Program-made: the position numbers and the translations under genes
Source of the DNA: Betaproteobacteria bacterium RIFCSPLOWO2_02_FULL_67_26
Lineage (GTDB): Bacteria > Pseudomonadota > Gammaproteobacteria > Burkholderiales > SG8-41
Assembly: GCA_001771935.1 (NCBI GenBank)
Contig: MERD01000094.1
Location: forward strand, 1 to 64,000
Direction of reading: 5' to 3'
Length of the DNA: 64,000 nucleotides
Notes under the pieces: generated by a model
What the model saw: only the letters and a program-made list of their open reading frames with translations
Databases searched by the model: none
Told to the model about the DNA's origin: nothing
Shown here: piece after piece, positions 1 to 9,352 of the stretch
Layout: the number at the start of each line of letters is the position of its first letter
Numbering within the stretch: position 1 is the first letter of the stretch

Positions 1-2000
1 GTGTCCTTGTAGGGGTCGCCCACGGTGTCGCCGGTGACCGCCGCCTTGTGCGCGTCGGAGCCCTTGCCGCCGTGGTTGCCGTCCTCGATGTATTTCTTGG
101 CGTTGTCCCACGCGCCGCCGCCGGTGGTCATCGAGATCGCGACGAAGAGGCCGGTCACGATCGTGCCCATCAGCACGCCGCCCAGCGCCTTGACGCCCGC
201 GCCCGGGCCCATCAGCCAGTTCATGCCCAGCGCCACCACGATCGGCACCAGCACCGGCAGCAGCGACGGCACCATCATCTCCTTGATCGCGGCGCGCGTC
301 AGCATGTCCACCGCGCGCGAGTAGTCGGGCTTGGCCGTGCCTTCCATGATGCCCTTGATCTCCTTGAACTGGCGGCGCACCTCGACCACCACCGAGCCCG
401 CGGCGCGCCCGACGGCTTCCATCGCCATGGCGCCGAAGAGGTAGGGCACCAGGCCGCCGATGAAGAGCCCGATGACGACCGCGGGATCGGCGAGATCGAA
501 CGACACCGTCTTGCCCGCGGACTCGAGTGCGTGGGTGTAGTCGGCGAACAGCACCAGCGCGGCGAGGCCGGCCGAGCCGATGGCGTAGCCCTTGGTGACC
601 GCCTTGGTGGTGTTGCCGACCGCGTCGAGCGGGTCGGTGATGGCGCGCACCTCCTTCGGCAGGTCAGCCATCTCCGCGATGCCGCCCGCGTTGTCGGTGA
701 TCGGGCCATAGGCGTCGAGCGCGACGATGATGCCGGTCATCGAGAGCATCCCGGTTGCGGCGATCGCCAGCCCGTAGATTCCGGCGATCTGGTATGCGGC
801 GAGGATGCTGGCGCATACCGCGATGACCGGCCACGCGGTCGCCCGCATCGAGACGCCGAGGCCGGCGATGATATTGGTCGCATGCCCGGTCGTGGAAGCC
901 GCGGCGATGTGGCGCACCGGCGCGAACTCGGTCGCGGTGTAGTACTCGGTGATCACCACCATGAGCGCGGTGAGGACCAGTCCCACTACCGACGCGCCGA
1001 AGAGCCTGGCCCACGTGAGGTCGGGGTACTGAACGCTGATGCCGCCCATCATCAGATAGGAGATGACGGCAAACCCGGCAGCCGCAATCAACCCGGATAC
1101 GATGACGCCCTTGTAGAGCGCGTTCATGATCTTGCCGCCGGGCGTCGCCTTGACGAAAGTGCAGCCGATGATGGAGGCGATGATCGAGATCCCTCCCAGC
1201 GCGAGCGGGTAGGCGACCGCCAGCGGCGCGACCTCCGGCTTGGACAGGAGCAGGGCGCCGAGCAGCATCGTGGCGATGATGGTGACGGCATAGGTTTCAA
1301 ACAGGTCCGCCGCCATGCCGGCGCAGTCGCCGACGTTGTCGCCCACGTTGTCGGCGATCACCGCGGGATTGCGCGGGTCGTCCTCGGGAATGCCGGCTTC
1401 CACCTTGCCGACGAGGTCGGCGCCGACGTCCGCGCCCTTGGTGAAGATGCCGCCGCCGAGACGCGCGAAGATCGAGATCAGCGAGCCGCCGAAGGCGAGC
1501 CCGATGAGGGGATGGGCGATGTCCTTGATCGAGGCGCCGTGCGCGGCCGACCCGTGCAGGGCCCAGAAGAAGCCGGTGACGCCCAGCAGCCCGAGCCCCA
1601 CCACCAGCATGCCGGTGATGGCGCCGCCGCGGAATGCGATAGTGAGCGCCTCGTTCAGCCCCTTGCGCGCGGCTTCCGCGGTGCGCACGTTGGAGCGCAC
1701 CGAGACGTTCATGCCGATGTAGCCGGCGAGCCCCGACAGGATCGCGCCGATCGCGAAGCCAACCGCGGTGGACCAGGACTTCAGTCCGAACCCGATGACG
1801 ACGAAGAGGATTACGCCGACGATCGCTATCGTCCGGTACTGGCGGTTGAGATAGGCGGTCGCGCCCTGCTGTATGGCGGCGGCGATCTCCTGCATGCGCG
1901 CGTTGCCGGCGGGCTGGGCGAGGACCCACTTGATCGAAACCGCGCCGTAGGCGAGCGCGATGATCGAGCAGATCAGGGCAAACAACAGTCCGTATGACAT
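1..2000 (-). CDS. hppA: Membrane proton-translocating pyrophosphatase (partial, 3' end off window)
   Basis: Integral-membrane pump that couples PPi hydrolysis to H+ export. The gene is not in the ORF track because it runs off the left edge. Translation from ATG at 2000 begins [14 protein letters not shown] and carries the PPi-binding signature [18 protein letters not shown] and the second acidic motif [11 protein letters not shown]. The last visible residues are the C-terminal [14 protein letters not shown] motif, so only a few tens of residues are missing. The cation-selectivity motif reads GNTTKA; Lys at this position is known for K+-independent H+-PPases. An AAGGGAA ribosome site lies just upstream. 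It follows pfp by 25 nt in the same direction, so adk-pfp-hppA is probably one transcript. Confidence 0.97.
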   Translation of the reverse strand, partial: MSYGLLFALICSIIALAYGAVSIKWVLAQPAGNARMQEIAAAIQQGATAYLNRQYRTIAIVGVILFVVIGFGLKSWSTAVGFAIGAILSGLAGYIGMNVSVRSNVRTAEAARKGLNEALTIAFRGGAITGMLVVGLGLLGVTGFFWALHGSAAHGASIKDIAHPLIGLAFGGSLISIFARLGGGIFTKGADVGADLVGKVEAGIPEDDPRNPAVIADNVGDNVGDCAGMAADLFETYAVTIIATMLLGALLLSKPEVAPLAVAYPLALGGISIIASIIGCTFVKATPGGKIMNALYKGVIVSGLIAAAGFAVISYLMMGGISVQYPDLTWARLFGASVVGLVLTALMVVITEYYTATEFAPVRHIAAASTTGHATNIIAGLGVSMRATAWPVIAVCASILAAYQIAGIYGLAIAATGMLSMTGIIVALDAYGPITDNAGGIAEMADLPKEVRAITDPLDAVGNTTKAVTKGYAIGSAGLAALVLFADYTHALESAGKTVSFDLADPAVVIGLFIGGLVPYLFGAMAMEAVGRAAGSVVVEVRRQFKEIKGIMEGTAKPDYSRAVDMLTRAAIKEMMVPSLLPVLVPIVVALGMNWLMGPGAGVKALGGVLMGTIVTGLFVAISMTTGGGAWDNAKKYIEDGNHGGKGSDAHKAAVTGDTVGDPYKD

Positions 2001-2025
2001 GACGATTCCCTTGGGTAACTTTTTC

Positions 2026-3285
2026 TTAGATCTTGAAGGCGGCGAGCTTCCTCGGCACCGCCGCGTTCTTCAGCTTCACGTAGGCCGGCAGGCCGTTCTG
2101 GTACGGCGGGTAGTCCTCGCCCTGCACCAGCGGCGCGAGGTACTCTCGGCACTTGGCCGTGATATGGAACCCGTCTGCCGTGATGTAGTCGCGCGGCATC
2201 ATCTTTTCCGCGTTGGCGATGTCCTTCAGCTCGGCGACGCCAATCGCCCAGCGGTACGGCCTGCTCGACTTCCTGACGATGATGGGCATCACGCCGCTGC
2301 GGCCTTTCACGGCCAGTTCCACCGCCGCTTTTCCCACGGCGTAGGACTGAAGGGCGTCCGTTTTCGAGGCGATGTGGCGCGCGGAACGCTGGAGGTAGTC
2401 GGCCACCGCCCAGTGATATTTCTGCTTGAGCTTGTCCTTGACCAGCTGCGCGAGCAGCGGCGCGACGCCGCCCAGTTGCGCGTGGCCGAACGCGTCGCGC
2501 AGCCCCGATTCCGACAGGAATTTTCCGTCGGGCGTACGCACGCCCTCGGAGACGCCGATGGCGCAGTAGCCGTGCTTGCGGATGATCTCGTCCACCCGGG
2601 CGAGAAACCGGTCCTGGTCGAAGGGGATCTCCGGAAACAGCAGGATGTGGGGCGCTTCGCCGTCCTTGTCCTGGGCGAGCCCGCAGGCCGCCGTGATCCA
2701 GCCCGCGTGGCGTCCCATCACCTCGAGTATGAAGACGCGGGTCGAAGTGCGCGCCATCGAGGCGACGTCGTAGCCCGCCTCGCGGATGCTGGTCGCGACG
2801 TACTTGGCGACCGAGCCGAAGCCGGGGCAGCAGTCCGTGATCGCGAGATCGTTGTCCACGGTCTTGGGTATGCCGACGCAGACGAGGGGATAGCCGAGCT
2901 TCTGCGCGAACTGCGACACCTTGTACGAGGTGTCCGCGGAATCGTTGCCGCCGTTGTAGAGGAAATAACCGATGTCGTGCGCGCGGAATACCTCGATCAG
3001 GCGCTCGTACTGGGCGCGGCTTTCTTCGAGGCCCTTCAACTTGTAGCGGCAGGAGCCGAACGCGCCGCCCGGCGTATGGCGCAGCGCGCGGATCGCGGCC
3101 GCCGGTTCCTTCGAGGTGTCGATCAGGTCCTCGGTCAGCGCGCCGATGATGCCGTCGCGGCCGGCGTAGACCTTGCCGATGCGGTTGCCGTGCTTGCGCG
3201 CGGTTTCGATGACCGCGCACGCGGTGGTGTTGATGGTGGCGGTCACGCCCCCGGACTGGGCGTAAAAGGCGTTCTTTCGGGCCAT
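2026..3285 (-). CDS. pfp: Pyrophosphate-dependent 6-phosphofructokinase
   Basis: Phosphorylates fructose-6-phosphate, probably reversibly, using PPi instead of ATP. The 419-aa protein starts at [13 protein letters not shown]; the track start (3351) lies upstream inside adk and is rejected. Two positions that distinguish PPi from ATP enzymes are visible: GGNDS, with Asp where ATP enzymes have GGDGS, and PKTVDND, with Lys where ATP enzymes have PGTIDND. MGRHAGW also fits. It starts one base after the adk stop and sits just before the PPi-driven proton pump hppA. Linkage of a PPi-PFK to hppA is known in methanotrophs such as Methylococcus. Confidence 0.93.
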   Translation of the reverse strand: MARKNAFYAQSGGVTATINTTACAVIETARKHGNRIGKVYAGRDGIIGALTEDLIDTSKEPAAAIRALRHTPGGAFGSCRYKLKGLEESRAQYERLIEVFRAHDIGYFLYNGGNDSADTSYKVSQFAQKLGYPLVCVGIPKTVDNDLAITDCCPGFGSVAKYVATSIREAGYDVASMARTSTRVFILEVMGRHAGWITAACGLAQDKDGEAPHILLFPEIPFDQDRFLARVDEIIRKHGYCAIGVSEGVRTPDGKFLSESGLRDAFGHAQLGGVAPLLAQLVKDKLKQKYHWAVADYLQRSARHIASKTDALQSYAVGKAAVELAVKGRSGVMPIIVRKSSRPYRWAIGVAELKDIANAEKMMPRDYITADGFHITAKCREYLAPLVQGEDYPPYQNGLPAYVKLKNAAVPRKLAAFKI

Positions 3286-3286
3286 G

Positions 3287-3943
3287 CTACTTCCCGAGCG
3301 CGGCGAACATGCGGTCGCGGATTTCCCCGACCTTGCCGATGCCGGGCACATTGACGATGCGCGGCGCGCGCTTGTCGCCGGTCGCGGACCATTTCGAGTA
3401 AAAAGCGATCAACGGCTGCGTCTGCGAATGATAGTTGGCGATGCGCCGCTTGACCGTTTCCTCGTTGTCGTCCGCCCGCTGCACCAGGTCCTCGCCGGTC
3501 AGGTCGTCCTTGCCGGCCACCCTGGGCGGATTGAATGCGACATGATAGGTCCGGCCCGACGCGAGGTGCACGCGCCGGCCGCTCATGCGGCGCAGGATCT
3601 CGTCGTCGCCCACGGCGATCTCCACCACGTAATCGATGTCGATTCCCGCGTCGCGCAGCGCCTCGGCCTGGGGGATCGTGCGCGGGAAGCCGTCGATGAT
3701 GAATCCCCGCGCGCAGTCGGGCTCCTTGACGCGCTGCTTGACGAGCTCGATCACGACCCGGTCGGGAACGAGCTCGCCCTTGTCCATGAAGCCCTTCGCT
3801 TCCCTGCCGAGCGGCGTGCCGGCCTTGATCGCGGCGCGCAGCATGTCGCCGGTCGAGATCTGCGGGATCCGGTGCTTGTCCATCAGGAACTGCGCCTGGG
3901 TGCCCTTGCCGGCGCCGGGCATGCCCAGCAGGATTATTCGCAT
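3287..3943 (-). CDS. adk: Adenylate kinase
   Basis: Cytosolic ATP + AMP = 2 ADP enzyme, 218 aa, the long-LID form. The P-loop [11 protein letters not shown] is at residues 7-17, the AMP-binding [10 protein letters not shown] follows, and GFPRTIPQA carries the conserved Arg. The LID (about residues 120-160, [20 protein letters not shown]) has no zinc cysteines, as in enterobacterial enzymes. ATG start at 3943. Stop TAG is one base from the pfp start. Adk interconverts AMP and ADP, while the next two genes consume PPi, so the three fit a common energy-currency operon. Confidence 0.98.
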   Translation of the reverse strand: MRIILLGMPGAGKGTQAQFLMDKHRIPQISTGDMLRAAIKAGTPLGREAKGFMDKGELVPDRVVIELVKQRVKEPDCARGFIIDGFPRTIPQAEALRDAGIDIDYVVEIAVGDDEILRRMSGRRVHLASGRTYHVAFNPPRVAGKDDLTGEDLVQRADDNEETVKRRIANYHSQTQPLIAFYSKWSATGDKRAPRIVNVPGIGKVGEIRDRMFAALGK

Positions 3944-4020
3944 GTCATTCTCAGGGAGCGAAAGGCAATCAGAAAGGCAATCACTGTAGCACCGAACCCG
4001 ACCGGGTCACAACGCCGCCG

Positions 4021-4776
4021 CTACGCGATCCTGCGCAACAGGCGCTTGAGATCGGCCGGCGTATCCACGCCGGGATGGGGCGCGGCGCGCGTGACCACGC
4101 AATGGATGCGGTAGCCGTGCGCGAGCGCGCGCAGCTGCTCGAGCGCCTCGAAGCGCTCGATGGCGGCGGGCGCGAGGCGCGTGAAGGCGCGCAGGAAGCC
4201 CACGCGATAGGCATAGATCCCGAGGTGGCGGTAGGCCGGCAGCCCCGGCGGGATGCGCGACACGCCGCGCGCGAACGCGTCGCGCGCGTACGGGATGGGC
4301 GCGCGGCTGAAATAGAGCGCGTAGCCGTCACGGTCGAGCGCCACTTTCACCACGTTCGGGTTCCGGAGCTCGCGCGCGTCCGCGATCGGGTGGCAGGCCG
4401 TCGCCATTGCGGCGGCGCGGTGCCGCGCCAGGCCCGCGGCGACTTGCCGGATCAGGGCGGGCGCGATCAGCGGCTCGTCCCCCTGCACGTTGACGACGAT
4501 GTGCCCGGAGCGGTAGCGGCGCCGGGCCGCGACTTCCGCGATGCGGTCGGTGCCGGAAACGTGGCCCCTGCGCGTCATCACCGCGGTGTAGCCGTGCTGG
4601 CCGACGGCCCGCGCGATGCGCGCGTCGTCGGTGGCGATCAGCACCTCGGCGGCGCCGCTCCTCGCCGCGCGCTCCGCCACGCGCACCACCATCGGCTTGC
4701 CGGCGACGTCCGCGAGCGGCTTCCCGGGAAAGCGCGTGGAGGCGTAGCGGGCGGGAATGATGACGCTGAATCTCAA
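4021..4776 (-). CDS. kdsB: 3-deoxy-manno-octulosonate cytidylyltransferase
   Basis: Activates Kdo as CMP-Kdo for LPS inner-core synthesis. 251 aa from a TTG start, matching the usual ~250 aa. N-terminus [21 protein letters not shown] is the nucleotide-binding signature; [10 protein letters not shown] and SGTDRIAE follow. I chose the TTG at 4776 because homology begins there and a GGAAGAGGAAG ribosome site precedes it. The 300-aa track ORF extends antisense-style into the preceding gene. TTG overlaps the TGA of the Trm112-like gene (TTGA). Both the ribosome site and the start lie in a perfect 11-bp hairpin (4774-4800), suggesting strict translational coupling. Confidence 0.95.
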   Translation of the reverse strand: MRFSVIIPARYASTRFPGKPLADVAGKPMVVRVAERAARSGAAEVLIATDDARIARAVGQHGYTAVMTRRGHVSGTDRIAEVAARRRYRSGHIVVNVQGDEPLIAPALIRQVAAGLARHRAAAMATACHPIADARELRNPNVVKVALDRDGYALYFSRAPIPYARDAFARGVSRIPPGLPAYRHLGIYAYRVGFLRAFTRLAPAAIERFEALEQLRALAHGYRIHCVVTRAAPHPGVDTPADLKRLLRRIA

Positions 4777-4952
4777 ACTTCCTCTTCCGGAGGAAGTTTG
4801 CGCGCTTCGTCCTCGAGCATCACCGGGATGTCGTCCTTGATCGGGTAGGCGAGGCGGCACGGCTTGCAGATCAGCTCGGCCCGGGGCTTCTTGTGCAGCA
4901 GCGGGCCCTTGCACAGCGGGCACACCAGTATGTCGAGCAGCTTGGTATCCAA
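4773..4952 (-). CDS. Trm112/UPF0434 (YcaR-like) small protein
   Basis: Not in the ORF track. Translation from TTG at 4952 gives a 59-aa protein starting [18 protein letters not shown] with a second pair ICKPC and the family motif [16 protein letters not shown]. The four cysteines suggest a small zinc-binding fold, as in Trm112, the activator of methyltransferases; the bacterial function is not settled. It starts one base after the lpxK stop and its stop overlaps the kdsB start, the same lpxK-ycaR-kdsB order as in E. coli. Its last codons form the left part of the hairpin that masks the kdsB start. Confidence 0.93.
   Translation of the reverse strand: MDTKLLDILVCPLCKGPLLHKKPRAELICKPCRLAYPIKDDIPVMLEDEARKLPPEEEV
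4774..4800 (-). promoter_or_regulatory. Perfect hairpin covering kdsB ribosome site and start codon
   Basis: On the minus strand the RNA would read CAAACUUCCUC, a 5-nt loop CGGAA, then GAGGAAGUUUG. The arms are 11 bp with no mismatch. The right arm holds the Shine-Dalgarno (GAGGAAG) and UUG start of kdsB, and the left arm is the end of the Trm112-like gene. A ribosome finishing the upstream gene would melt the stem, so the structure should couple the two proteins. There is no U-tract, so a terminator role is unlikely. Confidence 0.75.
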
Positions 4953-4953
4953 T

Positions 4954-5955
4954 TCAGTCGCCCCTGTTCAGTTTGCGCAGCACCCGCTCGCCGAGCGCCG
5001 GATCGACCTGCGCGTCCACGCGCAGCGCCCAGTGGCGCTCGTCCGCGCACGGCTGGCATTTTACCGCATCCTTTTCGGTCATCAGCACGGCGTCCGCGCC
5101 CGGAAATGCCAGCTCGGCTGCGCGGTACGCGTGGTGATCGGGAAACGGGTGCGCGGTGAACTCGAGCCCCAGCCCCTCCAGGTGGCGGAAGAAGCGCCGC
5201 GGATCGCCGATACCCGCCATCGCGTGCACCCGCCTGCCATGGAAATAATCGGCGCCGACGGCGTGCGCGGGATTGAGCAGGTTGCGGAACTCGCGGCCCT
5301 CGACCGTCATCGAGTAGCGCGCGGCCGCGCCCGGTATCCGGTCGAGGGTCGGGTGCAGGGCGCCCGCGGCGCCGGAATGGATCACCACGGCGTCGACCGC
5401 CGCCAGCCGTGGCGGCCGCTCGCGCAGCGGCCCCGCGGGCAGGAGCCACGCGTTGCCGAAGCCGCGCGCGCCATCCACCACGCAGATCTCGAAGTCGCGC
5501 GCGAGCCCGTAGTGCTGCAGGCCGTCGTCGCTCAGCACGACGTCGCAGTCGCGCCGCGACTCGAGCAGGGCGCGCGCGGTGGCCGCGCGGTCCGCGCCGG
5601 ACCACACCTCGCAGCCGCTGCGGCGCGCGAGCAGCACCGCCTCGTCCCCGTTGGCGAGGGGATCGGAACCGGGCAGGACGCGCCGCGGCGCGCGCAAGCT
5701 GCCGCCATGGCCGCGGCACACGATGCCCGGCGCGCGGCCGCGGGCGCGCAGCCATTCCGCCAGCCAGAGCACGAGCGGCGTCTTGCCGGTCCCGCCGGCC
5801 GTGATGTTGCCGATGACGATGACCGGCACCGGCAACCTGACCGGCGCCGACGCGGCGCGACGGGCCGCGGCGACCGCGCCGTACAGCAGGCTGACGGGAT
5901 AGAGCAGGGCGGAGACCGGCGTGACGCTTTGCCAGTGGCGTTCTATCCACGCCAT
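4954..5955 (-). CDS. lpxK: Tetraacyldisaccharide 4'-kinase
   Basis: Phosphorylates the lipid A disaccharide precursor at the inner membrane. 333 aa, normal length. The N-terminal hydrophobic segment ([17 protein letters not shown]) is the membrane anchor, followed by P-loop [14 protein letters not shown] near residue 50 and the DDGLQH motif near 142. ATG start 5955 lies 6 nt after the exbD stop, so it is in the exbB-exbD-lpxK-trm112-kdsB operon. The order is typical of Betaproteobacteria. Confidence 0.96.
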   Translation of the reverse strand: MAWIERHWQSVTPVSALLYPVSLLYGAVAAARRAASAPVRLPVPVIVIGNITAGGTGKTPLVLWLAEWLRARGRAPGIVCRGHGGSLRAPRRVLPGSDPLANGDEAVLLARRSGCEVWSGADRAATARALLESRRDCDVVLSDDGLQHYGLARDFEICVVDGARGFGNAWLLPAGPLRERPPRLAAVDAVVIHSGAAGALHPTLDRIPGAAARYSMTVEGREFRNLLNPAHAVGADYFHGRRVHAMAGIGDPRRFFRHLEGLGLEFTAHPFPDHHAYRAAELAFPGADAVLMTEKDAVKCQPCADERHWALRVDAQVDPALGERVLRKLNRGD

Positions 5956-5961
5956 TTGAGG

Positions 5962-6381
5962 TTACTTCTTGCCGGCCTCGGTGGTGAAGGTGATCTTCCC
6001 GTAGCCCGCGATGCGCGCCGCTTCCATGACGTTGATCACGGACTGGTGGGGCGAATTGGCGTCGGCGCTGATCACGATCACCGGGTCCTTCATGTCGCCG
6101 GCCGCGCGGCGCAGCTCGGCGCTGAACGCCGCGGGGCCGCTGAAGCCGACCGGGCTGCGGTTGATCGAGTAACGGCCCTGCGCATCCACCGCGATGTCGA
6201 TCTGGTCGCGGGTGTCCTGCTGGCGCGTGGCATCCGCGGTCGGCAGGTTGATTTGAAGCTCGGCGTAGCGCGAATAGGTGGTGGTGACCATCAGGAAGAT
6301 CAGGATCACCAGCAGCACGTCGATCAACGGGATGAAATTGATCTCCGGCTCGTCACGGTAGGCGCGCGGTCTGAATCGCAT
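5962..6381 (-). CDS. exbD: ExbD/TolR-type biopolymer transport protein
   Basis: 139 aa with one N-terminal transmembrane helix (INFIPLIDVLLVILIFLMVTT) containing the conserved membrane Asp that couples proton flow, and a periplasmic domain. It would pair with the ExbB-like protein encoded just upstream to energise outer-membrane processes. It is set in an LPS operon with no tonB nearby, so the energised partner is unknown; in this arrangement a TolR-like or lipid A-linked role is equally possible. 15 nt separate it from exbB. Confidence 0.92.
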   Translation of the reverse strand: MRFRPRAYRDEPEINFIPLIDVLLVILIFLMVTTTYSRYAELQINLPTADATRQQDTRDQIDIAVDAQGRYSINRSPVGFSGPAAFSAELRRAAGDMKDPVIVISADANSPHQSVINVMEAARIAGYGKITFTTEAGKK

Positions 6382-6396
6382 CGTGCCGGAGGCGCC

Positions 6397-7002
6397 TTAC
6401 CGCCTTTCCCCGTGGATGATTTCCACCAGCTTGATCGCCTGCATTTCCATGTCCACCAGCATGACGTCCACCTTGGCGCGGAAGTGCCGGTAGAAGATCA
6501 TGGCGGGCACGGCGACGACGAGCCCGAACGCGGTGTTGTAGAGCGCGATCGAGATGCCGTGGGCCATCTGCAGCGGGTTGCCGCCCTGCGGGGTCTGCGA
6601 GCCGAAGATCTCGATCATGCCCACCACGGTGCCGAACAGCCCGAGCAGCGGCGAGATCGTCGCGATGGTGCCGAGGCTGGTGAGGAAACGCTCGAGCTCG
6701 ATCGCGACGGTGCGCCCCGACTCCTCGATCGCTTCCTTGATGATGGGCGTCGGGCTCTTGGCGTTCCTCAGGCCCGCGGCGAACACCTGTCCGAGCGGGG
6801 AGCCGTTGGCGAGCCGGGCGAGCATCTGCGGCGTCACCCCGTTCTGGCGAAAGTCCTGCACCACCTGCGCCAGCAGGTTGCGGGGCATGACGATCGACGC
6901 GCGCAGCGACCACCAGCGCTCCCCGATGATGGCGAGCGCGACGATGGACGCGATGACGATAAACCAGATGGGCCAACCGGCGGCCTCGACGATGGCGAAC
7001 AC
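6397..7002 (-). CDS. exbB: MotA/TolQ/ExbB proton channel protein
   Basis: 201 aa, three hydrophobic segments: residues ~8-28 (GWPIWFIVIASIVALAIIGE), ~105-130 (LGTIATISPLLGLFGTVVGMIE) and ~150-175 (ALYNTAFGLVVAVPAMIFYRHF). The LGLFGTVVGMI and NTAFGL motifs are diagnostic of the ExbB/TolQ core that forms the pentamer around ExbD. First gene of the minus-strand LPS operon. Its start is 118 nt from divergent xseA, so promoters for both directions must lie between 7003 and 7120. Confidence 0.94.
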   Translation of the reverse strand: MFAIVEAAGWPIWFIVIASIVALAIIGERWWSLRASIVMPRNLLAQVVQDFRQNGVTPQMLARLANGSPLGQVFAAGLRNAKSPTPIIKEAIEESGRTVAIELERFLTSLGTIATISPLLGLFGTVVGMIEIFGSQTPQGGNPLQMAHGISIALYNTAFGLVVAVPAMIFYRHFRAKVDVMLVDMEMQAIKLVEIIHGERR

Positions 7003-7109
7003 GCGCTAGACTCCTCGAAATTCGCCGTAACTGTATCCGGCGCGTGGGTTTTCAGCAACCATGGGAAGCGGCTTCGCCGCCGCACGAGCGCGCCGGTCTC
7101 GAGTTTGAG

Positions 7110-7115
7110 TAGAAT
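7110..7115 (+). promoter_or_regulatory. Candidate -10 (TAGAAT) of xseA, leaderless geometry
   Basis: TAGAAT followed by only five bases (TAGCC) and then the xseA ATG. If used, transcription would start at or next to the A of ATG. No convincing TTGACA -35 is seen 17 bp upstream and no Shine-Dalgarno precedes xseA, which agrees with a leaderless message. The same spacing occurs at 18049 and 21248. Confidence 0.45.
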
Positions 7116-7120
7116 TAGCC

Positions 7121-8398
7121 ATGGCCGAACGCCTGCCCGAGCCCGTGCTGCCGCAAGTCATATCGGTCGCGGAGTTGAACCGCATCGCGCGCGACCTGCT
7201 CGAGCGCAGCCTGCCGCTCATGTGGGTGGCCGGCGAGATCTCCAACTTCAAGCGCTACGAATCCGGGCACTGCTACTTCACGCTGAAGGACGGCGCGGCC
7301 CAGGTGGATTGCGTGATGTTCCGGCACCGCGCGCAGCTCGCCGGCTGGCTGCCGCAGGACGGGATGCGGGTGGAGGTGCGGGCGCTGGCGACGCTCTACG
7401 AGGCGCGCGGCAGGTTCCAGCTGAACGTCGAGGCGATGCGCCGCGCGGGGCTCGGCGCGCTCTACGAGGCGTTCGAGCGGCTGAAGGCGAAGCTCGAGAA
7501 GGACGGCCTGTTCGATCCGGCGCGCAAGCGGCCGCTGCCGCGCTTCCCGCGGGCGGTCGGCGTGGTGACCTCGCCGCAGGCGGCCGCGCTGCGCGACGTG
7601 CTGGCCACGCTCGCGAAGCGCATGGCGCGGCTGCCGGTCATCCTCTACCCCACGCCGGTGCAGGGCGAGGGCGCGGGCGGGCGCATCGCGGCGGCGATTG
7701 CCCTGGCCGGCGCGCGCCGGGACTGCGACGTGCTGATCCTGTGCCGGGGCGGCGGCAGCATCGAGGACTTGTGGGCGTTCAACGAGGAGGCCGTGGCGCG
7801 CGCCATTCGCGATTGCGCGGTGCCGGTCGTGACCGGCATCGGCCACGAGACCGATTTCACCATCGCCGATTTCGCCGCCGACGCGCGGGCGCCGACGCCG
7901 ACCGCCGCCGCCGCGCTGGCGAGCCCGGCGCGGGACGAGCTCGCGAAGCTTCTGGCGCAGGACGCGCACCGGCTGCTGCGCGCCGCGCGCAGGGCGCTGG
8001 AATATCGCATGCAGGGCGTCGATCTCCTGTCGCGCCGGCTGGTCCATCCGGGAGAGCGGATCCGGAACCAGCTCGGCGAGCTGCGGCACCTGGCCACCCG
8101 TCTCGCCGGGGCGTGGGAGCGCGGGCGGGAAGACCTGGGCTGGCAGGCGCGCGAGCTGCGACTGCGGCTGAGGGAAGGGATCCGGCGGCGGCTCGCCGCC
8201 GAAGCCGTGCTGCTGGAGCGCCTGGAGGCGCATCTCAGGCACCTCAACCCGCAGTCGGTGCTGGAGCGCGGCTACAGCATCACCGAATCCGCCGCCGGCG
8301 GCATCGTGCGCGACGCCGCGCGGCTCGCGGTCGGGGAGGACGTTACAATATCCTTTGCCAGGGGGCGGGTCGGCGCGCAGGTGAACCGGAAGGCGTGA
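7121..8398 (+). CDS. xseA: Exodeoxyribonuclease VII large subunit
   Basis: Catalytic subunit of ExoVII, which degrades single-stranded DNA. 425 aa. The N-terminal OB domain (LPLMWVAGEISNFKRYESGHCYFTLKD) is followed by the nuclease domain with RGGGSIEDLWAFNEE and GIGHETDFTIADFAADARAPTPTAAA, all family signatures. The long coiled-coil-rich segment (~270-370) precedes LERGYSIT near the C-terminus. No xseB (small subunit) is in the window. No ribosome site is visible; the start follows a TAGAAT box by five bases. Confidence 0.97.
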   Translation: MAERLPEPVLPQVISVAELNRIARDLLERSLPLMWVAGEISNFKRYESGHCYFTLKDGAAQVDCVMFRHRAQLAGWLPQDGMRVEVRALATLYEARGRFQLNVEAMRRAGLGALYEAFERLKAKLEKDGLFDPARKRPLPRFPRAVGVVTSPQAAALRDVLATLAKRMARLPVILYPTPVQGEGAGGRIAAAIALAGARRDCDVLILCRGGGSIEDLWAFNEEAVARAIRDCAVPVVTGIGHETDFTIADFAADARAPTPTAAAALASPARDELAKLLAQDAHRLLRAARRALEYRMQGVDLLSRRLVHPGERIRNQLGELRHLATRLAGAWERGREDLGWQARELRLRLREGIRRRLAAEAVLLERLEAHLRHLNPQSVLERGYSITESAAGGIVRDAARLAVGEDVTISFARGRVGAQVNRKA

Positions 8399-8429
8399 GG
8401 CGGGGGTGGTCACCCCGCGAGGAGTGGAC

Positions 8430-9305
8430 ATGGAACTGGAAATGGAAAAGGACAAGGGCGACCCGAAGTTCGCCCGGCCGGCGCAGAGCAAGCTCTATCA
8501 GCCGGCGGTCGCCCTGGAGTTTTTCAAGTCGGTCGGCAAGGCCGAGAGCTTCGCGCCGGGCAAGTCCATCTTCGTCGAGGACGAGGGCACCGCCAGCGTG
8601 TTCTCGGAGGGCGCCCGGATGTACCTGCTGGTCGACGGCGAGGTCGCCCTGAGCGTCAAGAAGAAGCAGATCGGCACCGTCGCCAAGGGCGAGGTGTTCG
8701 GCGAGATGGCCTCGATCAGCCAGCTGCCCCGCACCGCCACGGCGGTCGCCAGGACCCCGTGCAGCGTCATCTCCCTCAACGAGAAGCAGTTCCAGGCCGC
8801 GCTCGCGAAATCGCCGGAATTCGCGTTGATGCTGATGAACATCATCATCAGCCGCATCCGCGAGACGCTCTTCAATCTCACCAGCGGCGGCGGGCTGTCG
8901 GAAAAGGACCGCTGGAACAAGGCGGCCGTGTTCGACAAGAAGCTCCTCGCCGACCTGGAGCGCGAGTTCGACGACAAGCCCGCAGCCATGCACCCCCTGA
9001 ACAAGGTCATCATGAAGGAAGGCGACCGGGGGGTATTCATGTACGTGGTGCGGGACGGCGTGGTCGCGATCTCCATCAGTGAAAAGGTCATCGAGAAAGT
9101 CGGGCCCGGCGGCGTTTTCGGCGAGATGGCGCTCGTCGACCAGTCGCCGCGCGCCGCGACCGCCAGCGCGGAGACCGATTGCACGCTGCTCGCGATCAAC
9201 CGCACCGACTTCATCGACCTGGTGAAGACCAGGCCCGCCTTCGCGACGTCCCTGCTGAAGGCGCTCTCGGACCGGTTGCGGTTCATGACGTCGAAGTACA
9301 AGTGA
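8430..9305 (+). CDS. Tandem cyclic-nucleotide-binding-domain protein (first copy)
   Basis: 291 aa; I chose ATG 8430 over the track start because GAGGAG lies six bases before it. Two CNB domains, residues ~28-150 and ~175-290. Each has an intact phosphate-binding cassette including the Arg: FGEMASISQLPRTATA and FGEMALVDQSPRAATA. So both should bind cAMP or cGMP. There is no DNA-binding, kinase, channel or other output domain and no membrane segment. The next gene is a full-length paralogue 47 nt downstream. Function unknown; a cNMP buffer, sensor or partner protein is possible. An in-gene TACAAT at 8344 could be its promoter. Confidence 0.85.
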   Translation: MELEMEKDKGDPKFARPAQSKLYQPAVALEFFKSVGKAESFAPGKSIFVEDEGTASVFSEGARMYLLVDGEVALSVKKKQIGTVAKGEVFGEMASISQLPRTATAVARTPCSVISLNEKQFQAALAKSPEFALMLMNIIISRIRETLFNLTSGGGLSEKDRWNKAAVFDKKLLADLEREFDDKPAAMHPLNKVIMKEGDRGVFMYVVRDGVVAISISEKVIEKVGPGGVFGEMALVDQSPRAATASAETDCTLLAINRTDFIDLVKTRPAFATSLLKALSDRLRFMTSKYK

Positions 9306-9352
9306 GCCGGCGCCGCGCGCCGCGGGCGATCATCATTTTCTGACGGGCAGAC

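Noticed and set aside
48-1997. 649-aa plus-strand ORF
   Set aside because: Antisense shadow of hppA; His/Arg/Asp-rich composition typical of reversed high-GC coding sequence.
4864-8652. 1262-aa plus-strand ORF
   Set aside because: Runs antisense through lpxK, exbD and exbB and out of frame through xseA; no recognisable domain.
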